Of a stretch of 13,208 bases of DNA, positions 1-6,931 are shown in pieces (the first letter of the stretch is position 1; each line of letters starts with the position of its first letter). This DNA is from Deltaproteobacteria bacterium. GTDB lineage: Bacteria; Desulfobacterota; Syntrophia; Syntrophales; UBA2210. The position numbers and the translations under genes were made by a program. The DNA is taken from the NCBI GenBank assembly GCA_016935935.1, contig JAFGPZ010000195.1, positions 1-13,208 of the forward strand. The letters are read 5' to 3'. The notes under the pieces are model-generated. The model was given only the letters and a program-made list of their open reading frames with translations. It searched no databases and was not told the DNA's origin.

Positions 1-14
1 GTAGCTAAAAGTCC

Positions 15-43
15 TTGACAAAGCCGATATTGTTATATATTAT
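15..43 (+). promoter_or_regulatory. Likely sigma70-type promoter for rho
   Basis: A perfect -35 hexamer TTGACA (15-20) is followed after 17 bases by TATTAT (38-43), which matches five of six positions of the -10 consensus. Transcription would start near base 50 and leave a leader of about 200 bases before the rho start codon. No gene tail is visible upstream, so this promoter probably opens the transcription unit. A second TATAAT (233-238) lies just before rho but has no recognisable -35 element at the right distance. Confidence 0.6.
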
Positions 44-49
44 GAGACT

Positions 50-257
50 CGATTTGGGATCTGTATGCTAAATCCTTCCTCTTGAAAAGCTTCAGAAATT
101 CAAGTTAGCTGCCGATAATAGAACATCCGTATATTTCATAAAGGGGATTAAATCCTTAATAAAGTCAAGTTGTTTATATACCTCTTTAAAATTCCATATG
201 GAACAATAAACCAGTAAAACCTAAGATCATCTTATAATATATTAAGAGGGAAAGTGC
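50..257 (+). promoter_or_regulatory. Long untranslated leader of rho, possible autoregulatory region
   Basis: About 200 A/T-rich bases separate the predicted start site from rho. I find no convincing gene here. The part from 181 to 240 is G-poor, with 4 G against 12 C, and looks weakly structured, which is the kind of RNA Rho loads on. In E. coli, rho is autoregulated by Rho-dependent termination in its leader, so the same is inferred here but not shown. A 6-bp inverted repeat (81-86 with 99-104) and a 12-bp palindrome TTCCATATGGAA (192-203) are the only structures I see. The Shine-Dalgarno sequence is AAGAGGG (244-250), eight bases before the ATG. Confidence 0.4.
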
Positions 258-1505
258 ATGAATATTTCAGAAGTTAAGAAACAATCCATTGCTGAACTGA
301 CTGATTTAGCAAAAAAATTAAATGTAGCTGGAGCCAGCGGGATGAGGAGGCAGGATCTGATCTTTGCCGTCCTTCAGTCTCAGGCGGAAAAAAACGGGGC
401 CATTACGGGGGAAGGGGTTCTGGAAACCCTTCCTGATGGTTTTGGATTCCTCAGATCGGTGGATTACAATTATCTCCCCTGTCCTGATGATATCTATGTT
501 TCCCCTTCTCAGATAAGAAGATTCGCACTAAAAACGGGTGATACCGTATCAGGCGAAGTCAGACCTCCTAAAAATGGAGAAAAGTATTTTGCGCTGCTAA
601 AGGTTGATTCTGTGAATCTCGAGTCACCAGAGGCGGCGAGAGACAAGATTCTCTTTGATAATCTGACGCCGCTTTACCCTGAGGAGAAGTTAAATATAGA
701 ATCCGATCCCGAGAACTATTCCACAAGGATCATGGACCTCTTTACCCCAATCGGGAAAGGCCAGAGAGGATTGATAGTATCTCCACCCAGGGCAGGCAAG
801 ACTGTTCTGCTCAAGGATATTGCGAATAGCATTTCGGCTAACCATAAGGAAGTAGTCCTGATGGTTCTCCTTATTGATGAGCGTCCCGAAGAAGTTACCG
901 ATATGGAGAGGAGTGTATCCGGCGAGGTCGTATCTTCCACATTCGACGAAACAGCGTCGAGACATGTTCAGGTTACAGAAATGGTTCTTGAAAAGGCGAA
1001 GAGAATGGTGGAACACAAGAAGGATGTAGTAATTCTCCTCGATAGTATTACAAGACTTGCAAGGGCATATAATGCCGTTGTTCCTCCCAGTGGGAAAGTT
1101 CTTTCCGGTGGCGTTGATTCCAACGCCCTTCACAAACCGAAGAGATTTTTTGGCGCGGCACGAAACATCGAGAATGGCGGGAGTCTGACAATCATTTCAA
1201 CGGCCCTCATTGACACGGGAAGCAGAATGGACGAAGTCATTTTTGAAGAGTTTAAAGGAACGGGCAACATGGAGCTCCATCTGGATCGTAAAATTGCAGA
1301 CAGAAGAATTTTCCCCGCTTTTGATCTTGTGCGTTCAGGAACCAGAAAAGAAGAGATGCTTATACCTAAAGAAAACATCAACAGGATATGGATACTGAGG
1401 CGGCTACTTCAGGAGATGAACTCCGTGGATGCCATGGAGTTCATCATTGACAAGATTAGAAAGACAGACAATAACCAGGAGTTCCTCGAATCAATGAATC
1501 ATTAA
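258..1505 (+). CDS. rho: Transcription termination factor Rho
   Basis: Rho is the hexameric RNA-dependent ATPase and helicase that binds nascent RNA and releases RNA polymerase. The 415-residue product is near the E. coli length (419). Residues 1-45 form the helical Rho N-terminal domain. Residues 50-120 are the cold-shock-like RNA-binding domain, with the RNP1-type motif GFGFLR at 61-66. The ATPase domain follows, with the Walker A motif PPRAGKT at 176-182, LIDERPEEV at 205-213 and the Walker B strand VVILLD ending at Asp262. The segment [20 protein letters not shown] (284-303) contains the Q-loop, and [11 protein letters not shown] (334-344) is strongly conserved. There is no large insertion in the N-terminal domain of the kind seen in Actinobacteria. 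The ATG at 258 has a good ribosome site and gives a full N-terminus. rpmE follows after 69 bases but has its own promoter. Confidence 0.98.
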   Translation: MNISEVKKQSIAELTDLAKKLNVAGASGMRRQDLIFAVLQSQAEKNGAITGEGVLETLPDGFGFLRSVDYNYLPCPDDIYVSPSQIRRFALKTGDTVSGEVRPPKNGEKYFALLKVDSVNLESPEAARDKILFDNLTPLYPEEKLNIESDPENYSTRIMDLFTPIGKGQRGLIVSPPRAGKTVLLKDIANSISANHKEVVLMVLLIDERPEEVTDMERSVSGEVVSSTFDETASRHVQVTEMVLEKAKRMVEHKKDVVILLDSITRLARAYNAVVPPSGKVLSGGVDSNALHKPKRFFGAARNIENGGSLTIISTALIDTGSRMDEVIFEEFKGTGNMELHLDRKIADRRIFPAFDLVRSGTRKEEMLIPKENINRIWILRRLLQEMNSVDAMEFIIDKIRKTDNNQEFLESMNH

Positions 1506-1512
1506 ATTTTTC

Positions 1513-1540
1513 TTGAAATAGAGAGAGAAGGGAGTATAAT
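1513..1540 (+). promoter_or_regulatory. Sigma70-type promoter of rpmE
   Basis: TTGAAA (1513-1518), a 16-base spacer and a perfect TATAAT (1535-1540) lie in the 69-base gap between rho and rpmE. The start site would be near 1547, giving a leader of about 28 bases. That leader includes the strong Shine-Dalgarno AGGAGG (1557-1562), 12 bases before the start codon. The promoter would let L31 be made at ribosomal-protein levels independently of rho. Confidence 0.7.
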
Positions 1541-1574
1541 ACAACCCTTTTATACAAGGAGGACAGCAGAGATA

Positions 1575-1790
1575 ATGAAAAAAGGTATTCATCCGGAATA
1601 TAGGGAAACAACGGTAACCTGTGTGTGTGGCAATGTTATAAACACACGGTCTACCAGGCAGGATATAAAGGTCGAGATATGTTCCAAGTGCCACCCGTTC
1701 ATGACAGGGAAACAGAAGATTATCGATACAGCCGGCAGGGTAGAGAAATTCAAGCGGAAATATGCCGCTGTTGGGGAGCAGTCAAAGTAA
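1575..1790 (+). CDS. rpmE: 50S ribosomal protein L31, zinc-binding type
   Basis: L31 (bL31) is a small protein of the large subunit that bridges to the 30S head. The 71-residue product has the family signature in full. It starts MKKGIHPEY, carries the cysteine pair C16-x-C18, then C36-x-x-C39 in [13 protein letters not shown], and ends in a basic tail. The four cysteines mark the zinc-containing form, whereas the zinc-free paralogue made under zinc starvation lacks them. Position directly after rho is common in Proteobacteria. A strong ribosome site supports the ATG at 1575. An overlapping 75-codon frame (1625-1852) has no family features and is ignored. Confidence 0.97.
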   Translation: MKKGIHPEYRETTVTCVCGNVINTRSTRQDIKVEICSKCHPFMTGKQKIIDTAGRVEKFKRKYAAVGEQSK

Positions 1791-1815
1791 AAAATCATGA
1801 TTCCTGCCCTAAGTG

Positions 1816-1833
1816 GAACGGCCTCCGTTCTTT
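1816..1833 (+). terminator. Weak terminator-like hairpin after rpmE
   Basis: GAACGG (1816-1821) pairs perfectly with CCGTTC (1825-1830) around the 3-base loop CCT. Only three T residues follow directly, with a few more in the next ten bases. It lies 26 bases after the rpmE stop codon, where a terminator would be expected, but the short stem and poor T-tract make it a weak candidate. Confidence 0.35.
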
Positions 1834-1859
1834 GGTTATGAGCGGCGTTTGAACTGAAC

Positions 1860-1904
1860 AGCGAGCGAATTCCCCGCTGCTTGCGGCGGGGTTAGCGAGC
1901 GAAT
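1860..1904. repeat. REP-like palindrome flanked by 11-base direct repeats
   Basis: CCCCGC (1872-1877) pairs with GCGGGG (1886-1891). The stem continues through a T-G and a G-C pair to a CTTG tetraloop. The palindrome is flanked on both sides by AGCGAGCGAAT (1860-1870 and 1894-1904). There is no T-tract, so it is not an ordinary intrinsic terminator. The core has the same length and design as the palindrome at 1936-1958. The flanking repeats could be part of a repeated unit or a footprint of insertion. Confidence 0.6.
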
Positions 1905-1935
1905 ATAAAACAAACAATTTCCTCAACAGTCGGAG

Positions 1936-1958
1936 ATTCCCCGCAACTTATTGCGGGG
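1936..1958. repeat. Second REP-like palindrome of the same family
   Basis: CCCCGCAA (1939-1946) pairs perfectly with TTGCGGGG (1951-1958) around a CTTA loop. The 23-base core begins ATTCCCCGC and ends GCGGGG, exactly like the element at 1869-1891. The inner stem pairs differ (A-T and A-T here, T-G and G-C there), so base pairing is kept although the bases change. A GGAG tetranucleotide (1932-1935) stands just before the core, recalling the head of REP sequences handled by REP-associated tyrosine transposases. No such transposase lies in this window. Confidence 0.6.
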
Positions 1959-2048
1959 AGCTTCAATATGCAGTTTGCTTCCACTGTTCCCGACTGCCAT
2001 GGGAGCGAGTCTGGCAGAGGTAAGTGAAAATAATAACTGTCCGTCATT

Positions 2049-2077
2049 CTGAAAGTAATCTTACATATGGTTATGAT
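2049..2077 (+). promoter_or_regulatory. Possible promoter of the prfA-prmC-murA-hisD group
   Basis: CTGAAA (2049-2054), matching four of six -35 positions, is separated by 17 bases from TATGAT (2072-2077), matching five of six -10 positions. The start site would be near 2084, about 57 bases before prfA. It is the best match in the gap, but the -35 element is imperfect. Confidence 0.35.
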
Positions 2078-2140
2078 CCCTTGATCCTTACGGATTAACC
2101 TTATGCCCGCCGGTAATCGTAAAGCACAATATGAGATAAT

Positions 2141-3211
2141 ATGTTAGAAAAATTGAGAGAAATTGAGAAGAGATACGAGGAGTTGGAACACCTGCTCAGC
2201 GATCCTGCCGTGATTGGTGACTATAACGGGTATAAGAAATATGCCAAAGAGCATTCCGATATTTCTGACATTGTGCATACGTATAGAGAATATGAAGAAG
2301 CCAGATTGCAAATTGAGGAGAACAGGGAACTTCTTCACGAAGGAGATGAAGAATTAAGGGCCCTGGCAAAGGAGGAGATAGCAAGGCTTCAGAAGAGAAT
2401 GGAAGAGCTTGACGAACAGATTAAGGTTCTGTTGCTGCCCCACGACCCCAATGATGAAAGAAATGTCTTTCTCGAGATCAGGGCCGGAACCGGCGGTGAG
2501 GAAGCGACACTCTTTGTTGCCGACCTCTTTCGCATGTACGCAATGTATGCCGAAAGATGCGGATGGAAGGTGCAGGTTATAAATACCAGCCAGGCTGGTG
2601 GTATGGGTGGATTTAAAGAGGTTATTCTGTTCATTGCATCTAAGGATGCATACGGCAAACTGAAATATGAAAGTGGTGTGCACAGGGTACAGAGAGTTCC
2701 TGTAACAGAGGCCCAGGGAAGGATACATACCTCAGCTGTTACTGTTGCTGTTCTTCCCGAGGCTGAAGAAGTCGAGGTCGATATTGATCCCAATGAGCTT
2801 AGAATAGATGTCTACAGATCTACGGGACACGGAGGCCAAAGCGTAAATACCACAGATTCTGCAGTAAGGATTACTCACCTCCCCACAGGATTGGTGGTAA
2901 CCTGCCAGGATGAGAAATCACAACACAAAAACAGGGCAAAGGCCATGAAGGTTCTTAGAGCAAGACTGCTAGATCAGATCACGGCTGAACAGGATGCTTC
3001 CATTTCTCAAACAAGGAAAATGCAGGTCGGCAGTGGAGACAGGAGCCAACGGATTAGAACATACAATTTTCCTCAAGGGCGGGTTACCGATCACAGAGTA
3101 AATCTGACCCTTTATAATCTGGAAGAGATTCTAAACGGGGCCATACAGCCCTTTATCGATACACTCATAACTCATCATCAGACAGAGGTACTGAAAGGCT
3201 CCGCCCTTTAG
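2141..3211 (+). CDS. prfA: Peptide chain release factor 1 (RF1)
   Basis: RF1 recognises UAA and UAG in the ribosomal A site and triggers hydrolysis of peptidyl-tRNA. The product has 356 residues, a normal length. A coiled N-terminal domain (1-100) is followed by the stop-codon recognition domain. This carries the RF1-type tripeptide PVT at 187-189 in [18 protein letters not shown], where RF2 would have SPF. The catalytic GGQ is at 231-233 within [19 protein letters not shown] (262-269) and the C-terminal [12 protein letters not shown] (308-319) are also conserved. The ATG at 2141 fits the family N-terminus, yet no clear Shine-Dalgarno precedes it. prmC, whose product modifies the GGQ glutamine, follows after 94 bases. 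Confidence 0.97.
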   Translation: MLEKLREIEKRYEELEHLLSDPAVIGDYNGYKKYAKEHSDISDIVHTYREYEEARLQIEENRELLHEGDEELRALAKEEIARLQKRMEELDEQIKVLLLPHDPNDERNVFLEIRAGTGGEEATLFVADLFRMYAMYAERCGWKVQVINTSQAGGMGGFKEVILFIASKDAYGKLKYESGVHRVQRVPVTEAQGRIHTSAVTVAVLPEAEEVEVDIDPNELRIDVYRSTGHGGQSVNTTDSAVRITHLPTGLVVTCQDEKSQHKNRAKAMKVLRARLLDQITAEQDASISQTRKMQVGSGDRSQRIRTYNFPQGRVTDHRVNLTLYNLEEILNGAIQPFIDTLITHHQTEVLKGSAL

Positions 3212-3305
3212 CCGGTTTCTAGATCGAGTTTCTGTTATGATCTGAAGCCCGGCAACTTGCTGAGTGCATCTTACCGTCCTTTACTTTCATGCAGGGTAAT
3301 CGCCA

Positions 3306-4160
3306 ATGAACATCAACTCCATTCTGACCAGAGCCGAGGCTTTACTCAGAGGCAAGGGTTTTTCCACTCCACGCCTTGATGCTGAGGTCCTGCTGGCCGC
3401 CTGTCTCAAGTGCGATCGTCTGTCTCTGTATACCAGGAGAATCGATTCCATAACCGATGAAAGGGCCGAGGAATTTGATGGCTGGATCACGAGAAGGAGC
3501 AAGGGCGAGCCCGTTGCCTATATTGTGGGGGAAAAGGAGTTCTGGTCTCTTGATTTTTATGTTAACAAAAATGCGCTGATCCCAAGGCCTGATACGGAGG
3601 TGCTTGTTGAAGAGGTTATCAGAATTTCGGAGGAATATGCCGAAAAGGATAATATAAAGGTTCTCGATGTGGGAACAGGATCAGGATCAATAGGCGTGGC
3701 AATTGCCAGTGAGTATCCGAATATGACGGTTGTAGCGATTGACAGTTCATTAGAAGCCGTCAGTTTAGCCAGAAGGAATGCCTTAAGGCATAATTTGCTA
3801 GATAGAATTTTCTTTGTTTGTGCAAGTTTATTAAAGCCAATCTTGGGAAAGTTTGATATAGTTGTTTCCAACCCGCCCTATATATCGGAAAGTGAATATG
3901 ATACACTTCCCCCGGAAGTGAGAAATTTTGAGCCCAGGGGCGCACTTGTCGCGGGCCCTGATGGGACGGAATTTCACCGTGATCTTGTCACAGGGGCACA
4001 GGAAATCCTAAATCGGGGCGGGTGGCTGGTCATGGAAGTGGGAACGGGACAGAGTAAGACCATCGAAAACATGCTGCGAGAGGAGGGAGCCTATAATCAG
4101 ATCAGTTCCCGCAGGGATTATGCTGGCATAGAGCGTGTTGTTACTGGCAGAAGGAGATAG
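3306..4160 (+). CDS. prmC: Release factor glutamine N5-methyltransferase PrmC
   Basis: PrmC (HemK) uses S-adenosylmethionine to methylate the glutamine of the GGQ motif in RF1 and RF2, which speeds peptide release. The product has 284 residues. Residues 1-75 form the helical substrate-binding N-terminal domain. The Rossmann methyltransferase domain follows, with the conserved IPRPDTE (92-98), the SAM-binding loop DVGTGSGSIG (121-130) and the acidic end of strand 2 at Asp146. The amide-methyltransferase motif NPPY is at 189-192 and is followed by ISESEYDTLPPEV, which is typical of PrmC rather than of DNA methylases. Its place after prfA, the gene for its substrate, supports the call. AGGG (3293-3296) is a modest ribosome site. 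The stop codon lies only six bases before murA. Confidence 0.96.
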   Translation: MNINSILTRAEALLRGKGFSTPRLDAEVLLAACLKCDRLSLYTRRIDSITDERAEEFDGWITRRSKGEPVAYIVGEKEFWSLDFYVNKNALIPRPDTEVLVEEVIRISEEYAEKDNIKVLDVGTGSGSIGVAIASEYPNMTVVAIDSSLEAVSLARRNALRHNLLDRIFFVCASLLKPILGKFDIVVSNPPYISESEYDTLPPEVRNFEPRGALVAGPDGTEFHRDLVTGAQEILNRGGWLVMEVGTGQSKTIENMLREEGAYNQISSRRDYAGIERVVTGRRR

Positions 4161-4166
4161 CTATCA

Positions 4167-5414
4167 GTGGATAAGATTGTCATACATGGTGGGGAAAGAC
4201 TGAAAGGGGAAGTCCGGATAAGTGGAGCCAAAAATGCCGCGCTCCCCGTAATTATATCAGCACTGCTCACAGAAGGTTGGAATACCTTTCATAATATTCC
4301 GGACCTCATGGATATCCGGACGGTCAAAAGGCTCCTTGCCAGTATGGGAGTAGAATGCGAGGGGCAGAATATCCTCAGAGTTAATGCCGGTAACATAACA
4401 AATTGTGAGGCTTCATACGATCTGGTCAAAACCATGAGGGCTTCCATACTTGTTTTAGGACCTCTGGTAGCCAGGATGGGAAGAGCCCGTGTGTCTCTGC
4501 CGGGAGGTTGTGCCATCGGTGCCCGACCGGTTAATTTGCACTTAAAGGCCCTCCAGGCAATGGGAGCCGAAATAGAGATCAATGATGGTTACGTGGAGGC
4601 CCGGGCCGACAGGCTGAAGGGGGCAACCATATACTTTGACATATCGACTGTGACAGGGACGGAAAATATAATGATGGCGGCAGCCCTGGCCGAAGGCGCC
4701 ACGGTTCTCGAAAATGCGGCGCGGGAGCCGGAAGTAGTAAATCTGGCCGAAGTTCTGAACAGTATGGGTGCTCGCGTAACAGGCGCCGGAACCGACGTGA
4801 TCACCATTGAGGGGGTAGAAAGTTTGCATCCTGCCGAGGCGACTGTTATTCCAGACCGAATAGAGGCAGGGACATATATGATAGCCGCAGCTATTACTGG
4901 AGGTGATCTGACACTTCTGGGTTGCAACAGGGATTATATGGAGGCTCCTATAACAAAACTCAGAGAGACGGGTTTATCCATTGCTGCCGTAGAGGGCGGG
5001 TTACAGGTCAGGGGGACGAAAGAGGTAGGAAGTGTTGATGTTAAGACACTGCCTTATCCGGGATTTCCTACAGATCTTCAGGCTCAGGTGATGGCGCTCA
5101 TGGCCACAGGACAGGGGATGAGCGTTATAAGAGAAACGGTTTTTGAAAACAGATTCATGCATGTAAACGAATTGCTCAGAATGGGTGCCGATATCACCGT
5201 TGAGGGGAACAGTGCCATAGTAAAAGGAGTGCCAAAGCTCCGAGGGGCGCCGGTTATGGCGACGGACCTGAGGGCCTCTGCCTCACTGGTCCTTGCGGGA
5301 CTGGCAGCGGAGGGTAAAACAGAAATATCTCGTGTCTACCATATAGACAGGGGTTATGAAACGATAGTGGAAAAACTTTCTTCTATTGGAGCGAATATTG
5401 CGAGGGTAAAGTAA
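4167..5414 (+). CDS. murA: UDP-N-acetylglucosamine 1-carboxyvinyltransferase MurA
   Basis: MurA transfers the enolpyruvyl group of phosphoenolpyruvate to UDP-GlcNAc, the first committed step of cytoplasmic peptidoglycan precursor synthesis. The 415-residue protein has the two-lobed EPSP-synthase fold. Lys22-Asn23 in SGAKNAALP bind substrate. Cys115 in [15 protein letters not shown] (111-125) is the catalytic cysteine and the usual target of fosfomycin; Asp there gives resistance, so this enzyme is predicted sensitive. PTDLQAQ (301-307) holds the conserved Asp303, and Arg395 near the C-terminus fits the conserved arginine. Translation probably starts at GTG 4167, since AAGGAGA (4151-4157) stands nine bases before it and gives the normal N-terminus. 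The gaps to prmC (6 bases) and hisD (4 bases) indicate co-transcription. Confidence 0.97.
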   Translation: MDKIVIHGGERLKGEVRISGAKNAALPVIISALLTEGWNTFHNIPDLMDIRTVKRLLASMGVECEGQNILRVNAGNITNCEASYDLVKTMRASILVLGPLVARMGRARVSLPGGCAIGARPVNLHLKALQAMGAEIEINDGYVEARADRLKGATIYFDISTVTGTENIMMAAALAEGATVLENAAREPEVVNLAEVLNSMGARVTGAGTDVITIEGVESLHPAEATVIPDRIEAGTYMIAAAITGGDLTLLGCNRDYMEAPITKLRETGLSIAAVEGGLQVRGTKEVGSVDVKTLPYPGFPTDLQAQVMALMATGQGMSVIRETVFENRFMHVNELLRMGADITVEGNSAIVKGVPKLRGAPVMATDLRASASLVLAGLAAEGKTEISRVYHIDRGYETIVEKLSSIGANIARVK

Positions 5415-5418
5415 TAAG

Positions 5419-6705
5419 ATGAGAATTGTTTATACGGATGATCAATCATTTGAAGCGGAAATGAACCGTCTGAAAAATCGGGGGAAAGTAATCGATCCTT
5501 TGATTTACGAGGCAGTCAGTAAAATAGTGCGTGATGTGGCGGAACGAGGCGATGAGGCTCTCTTTGAATATACGCAACAATTTGAAGGGTTTACTCTTGA
5601 TGGAAAGTCGGTTGAGGTCTCGGCAGAGGAAAGAAAATTGGCACTGCAAAAGATAAGTACGGGGGATCGTGAGTTGCTTGAACTCGCTGCTTTGCGTATT
5701 GAAAAATTTCATCGTAAGCAGTGTGTCAATTCATGGTTTACCATAGATGACGACGGCGTTGAACTGGGGCAGTTAATACGTCCTCTGGAGCGAGTCGGGA
5801 TCTATGCGCCAGGCGGGCTCGCTGCCTACCCGTCGACTGTTCTCATGGCAGCCATTCCGGCCAGGATTGCCGGTGTAGGCGAGATTATTCTTACAACCCC
5901 TTCTAAGGAGAAGGAGATGAATCCCATTATCCTTGGAGCGGCCGACGTAAGTGGCGTCGATCGTATATTCAAGGTCGGAGGCGCCCAGGCAATCGCCGCT
6001 CTTGCCTACGGTACGGCATCCGTTCCTGCCGTAGATAAGATTGTAGGTCCGGGGAATGTCTATGTGGCGACGGCTAAACAAATGGTATATGGGAGTGTGG
6101 GTATAGACATGATTGCCGGCCCCAGTGAAATTGTCATTATTGCCGATGGTACGGCCAGAGCTTCTGTTGTTGCCGCAGATCTCTTGTCTCAGGCAGAGCA
6201 TGACGAGATGGCGAGCGCAGTACTTTTGACGCCCCTTAAGGAATTTGCACGGAATGTCGCTGCTGAAGTCGATTCCCAGATCAAGGAACTTAAAAAGAGT
6301 GATGTTGCTGCCAGGTCTATTGAGAACTATGGAGCCATCATAGTGACGGAAGATATGGATGAGGCGCTTTCCATTGTAAACAGGTTTGCCCCCGAACATC
6401 TGGAACTGATAGTGAGAAAACCCAGAGAGTTTCTGGGGAAGATAAAAAATGCGGGAGCCATCTTCATTGGCGGCAGCTCTCCCGAGGTTCTGGGAGATTA
6501 TATTGCAGGGTCCAATCATATACTGCCCACAGGAGGGACGGCTCGGTTTTCTTCTGCCCTCGGAGTATATGATTTTGTTAAAAGAATGAACATCGTATCT
6601 TTCTCTGATTCATCTCTGCTTAAGCATGGCGAATCGGTAAAAAGATTTGCGGACATTGAAGGCCTTGAGGCCCACGGAAAATCAATTACACGGCGACTTG
6701 ATTAG
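5419..6705 (+). CDS. hisD: Histidinol dehydrogenase HisD
   Basis: HisD carries out the last two steps of histidine synthesis, oxidising L-histidinol to L-histidine with two NAD+ and a catalytic zinc. The protein has 428 residues, the family norm. The signature VGPGNVYVATAKQMVYGSVG covers 209-228. Zinc ligands expected from the E. coli enzyme are present as Gln258 and His261 in LLSQAEHD, Asp360 in VLGDY and His419 near the end. The catalytic pair Glu326-His327 lies in FAPEHLEL (323-330). It begins four bases after murA and is the last gene before a hairpin. No other his gene is in the window, so it is separated from the rest of the pathway, at least on this side. The ribosome site (GAGGG, 5402-5406) is rather distant. 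Confidence 0.97.
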   Translation: MRIVYTDDQSFEAEMNRLKNRGKVIDPLIYEAVSKIVRDVAERGDEALFEYTQQFEGFTLDGKSVEVSAEERKLALQKISTGDRELLELAALRIEKFHRKQCVNSWFTIDDDGVELGQLIRPLERVGIYAPGGLAAYPSTVLMAAIPARIAGVGEIILTTPSKEKEMNPIILGAADVSGVDRIFKVGGAQAIAALAYGTASVPAVDKIVGPGNVYVATAKQMVYGSVGIDMIAGPSEIVIIADGTARASVVAADLLSQAEHDEMASAVLLTPLKEFARNVAAEVDSQIKELKKSDVAARSIENYGAIIVTEDMDEALSIVNRFAPEHLELIVRKPREFLGKIKNAGAIFIGGSSPEVLGDYIAGSNHILPTGGTARFSSALGVYDFVKRMNIVSFSDSSLLKHGESVKRFADIEGLEAHGKSITRRLD

Positions 6706-6723
6706 CCATCGCCGTAAATTTTC
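6690..6723 (+). terminator. Hairpin over the hisD stop codon, probable weak terminator
   Basis: ACGGCGA (6690-6696) pairs perfectly with TCGCCGT (6709-6715) around a 12-base loop that includes the hisD stop codon TAG (6703-6705). It is followed by AAATTTTCTT, a short T-rich run. The position at the end of the prfA-hisD group and just before the tRNA promoter fits a terminator, though the large loop and interrupted T-tract suggest it is leaky. Confidence 0.45.
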
Positions 6724-6752
6724 TTGACATAGTAATGATTTGTTAATATTGA
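6724..6752 (+). promoter_or_regulatory. Probable promoter of tRNA-Gly and perhaps the rimP operon
   Basis: A perfect TTGACA (6724-6729) is followed after 17 bases by TATTGA (6747-6752), which keeps only the first three -10 positions. A start near 6759 would fall just before the tRNA 5' end at 6762. No better promoter is visible between the tRNA and rimP, so this may also feed the downstream operon. Confidence 0.5.
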
Positions 6753-6761
6753 GTATGCCGT

Positions 6762-6836
<75 letters not shown>

Positions 6837-6897
6837 GGTCTATTTTTTCATTGCAAATTTTTTTTTAACGTGTTAACCTCCTTCCGGATTTTCGACT

Positions 6898-6927
6898 AAG
6901 TGGGCTCTGCCCACTTTTTTATTTTTT
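6898..6927 (+). terminator. Strong intrinsic terminator just before rimP, possible attenuator
   Basis: AAGTGGGC (6898-6905) pairs perfectly over eight bases with GCCCACTT (6909-6916) around the 3-base loop TCT. T-rich sequence follows (6915-6927, broken by one A). It is the best intrinsic terminator in the window. It would end the tRNA-Gly transcript, but the last T is only four bases before the rimP ATG at 6932 and no promoter is evident between. Read-through is therefore needed for rimP-nusA-infB unless an unseen promoter exists. NusA stimulates pausing and termination at such hairpins, so feedback by NusA is a reasonable inference. Confidence 0.85.
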
Positions 6928-6931
6928 GACC

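Larger units (their letters stand above)
1791..2140. other. Non-coding, structured gap between rpmE and prfA
   Basis: This 350-base gap has no open frame that looks like a gene. From left to right it holds a terminator-like hairpin (1816-1830) and a palindrome flanked by an 11-base direct repeat (1860-1904). A second palindrome of the same design follows (1936-1958), then an inverted repeat CTGCCA/TGGCAG (1994-1999 with 2012-2017) and a possible prfA promoter (2049-2077). The sequence CAGTCGG (1927-1933) is complementary to CCGACTG (1990-1996), so the second palindrome may sit inside a larger folded unit. It is the most repeat-like stretch in the window. Confidence 0.7.

Noticed and set aside
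65..85. Six-codon frame in the rho leader, considered as a leader peptide like E. coli RhoL
   Set aside because: It has no Shine-Dalgarno and is far shorter than RhoL. Such tiny frames are expected by chance.
192..203. Perfect 12-bp palindrome TTCCATATGGAA before rho, considered as an operator
   Set aside because: A few 12-bp palindromes are expected by chance in 13 kb, and no matching regulator or second copy is visible.
1625..1852. 75-codon plus-strand frame overlapping rpmE
   Set aside because: It overlaps a perfect L31 gene in another frame, and its product has no recognisable features.
1791..2140. Paired palindromes considered as a CRISPR array or insertion sequence
   Set aside because: There are only two palindromes with unequal surroundings, no regular spacers, no transposase and no cas gene, so they fit a REP-like repeat better.
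5773..6519. 248-codon open frame on the minus strand inside hisD
   Set aside because: It is fully covered by an intact hisD with all catalytic residues, and its product shows no family features. It is a shadow of the coding strand.
6876..6883. ACCTCCTT in the tRNA-rimP gap, identical to part of the anti-Shine-Dalgarno end of 16S rRNA
   Set aside because: No rRNA context or nearby partner is present, apart from ordinary ribosome sites. An eight-base match alone is not enough for a regulatory claim.
6926..6931. TTG at 6926 as the rimP start
   Set aside because: It lies within the terminator T-tract and has no ribosome site. ATG 6932 is two codons downstream and matches the family N-terminus.
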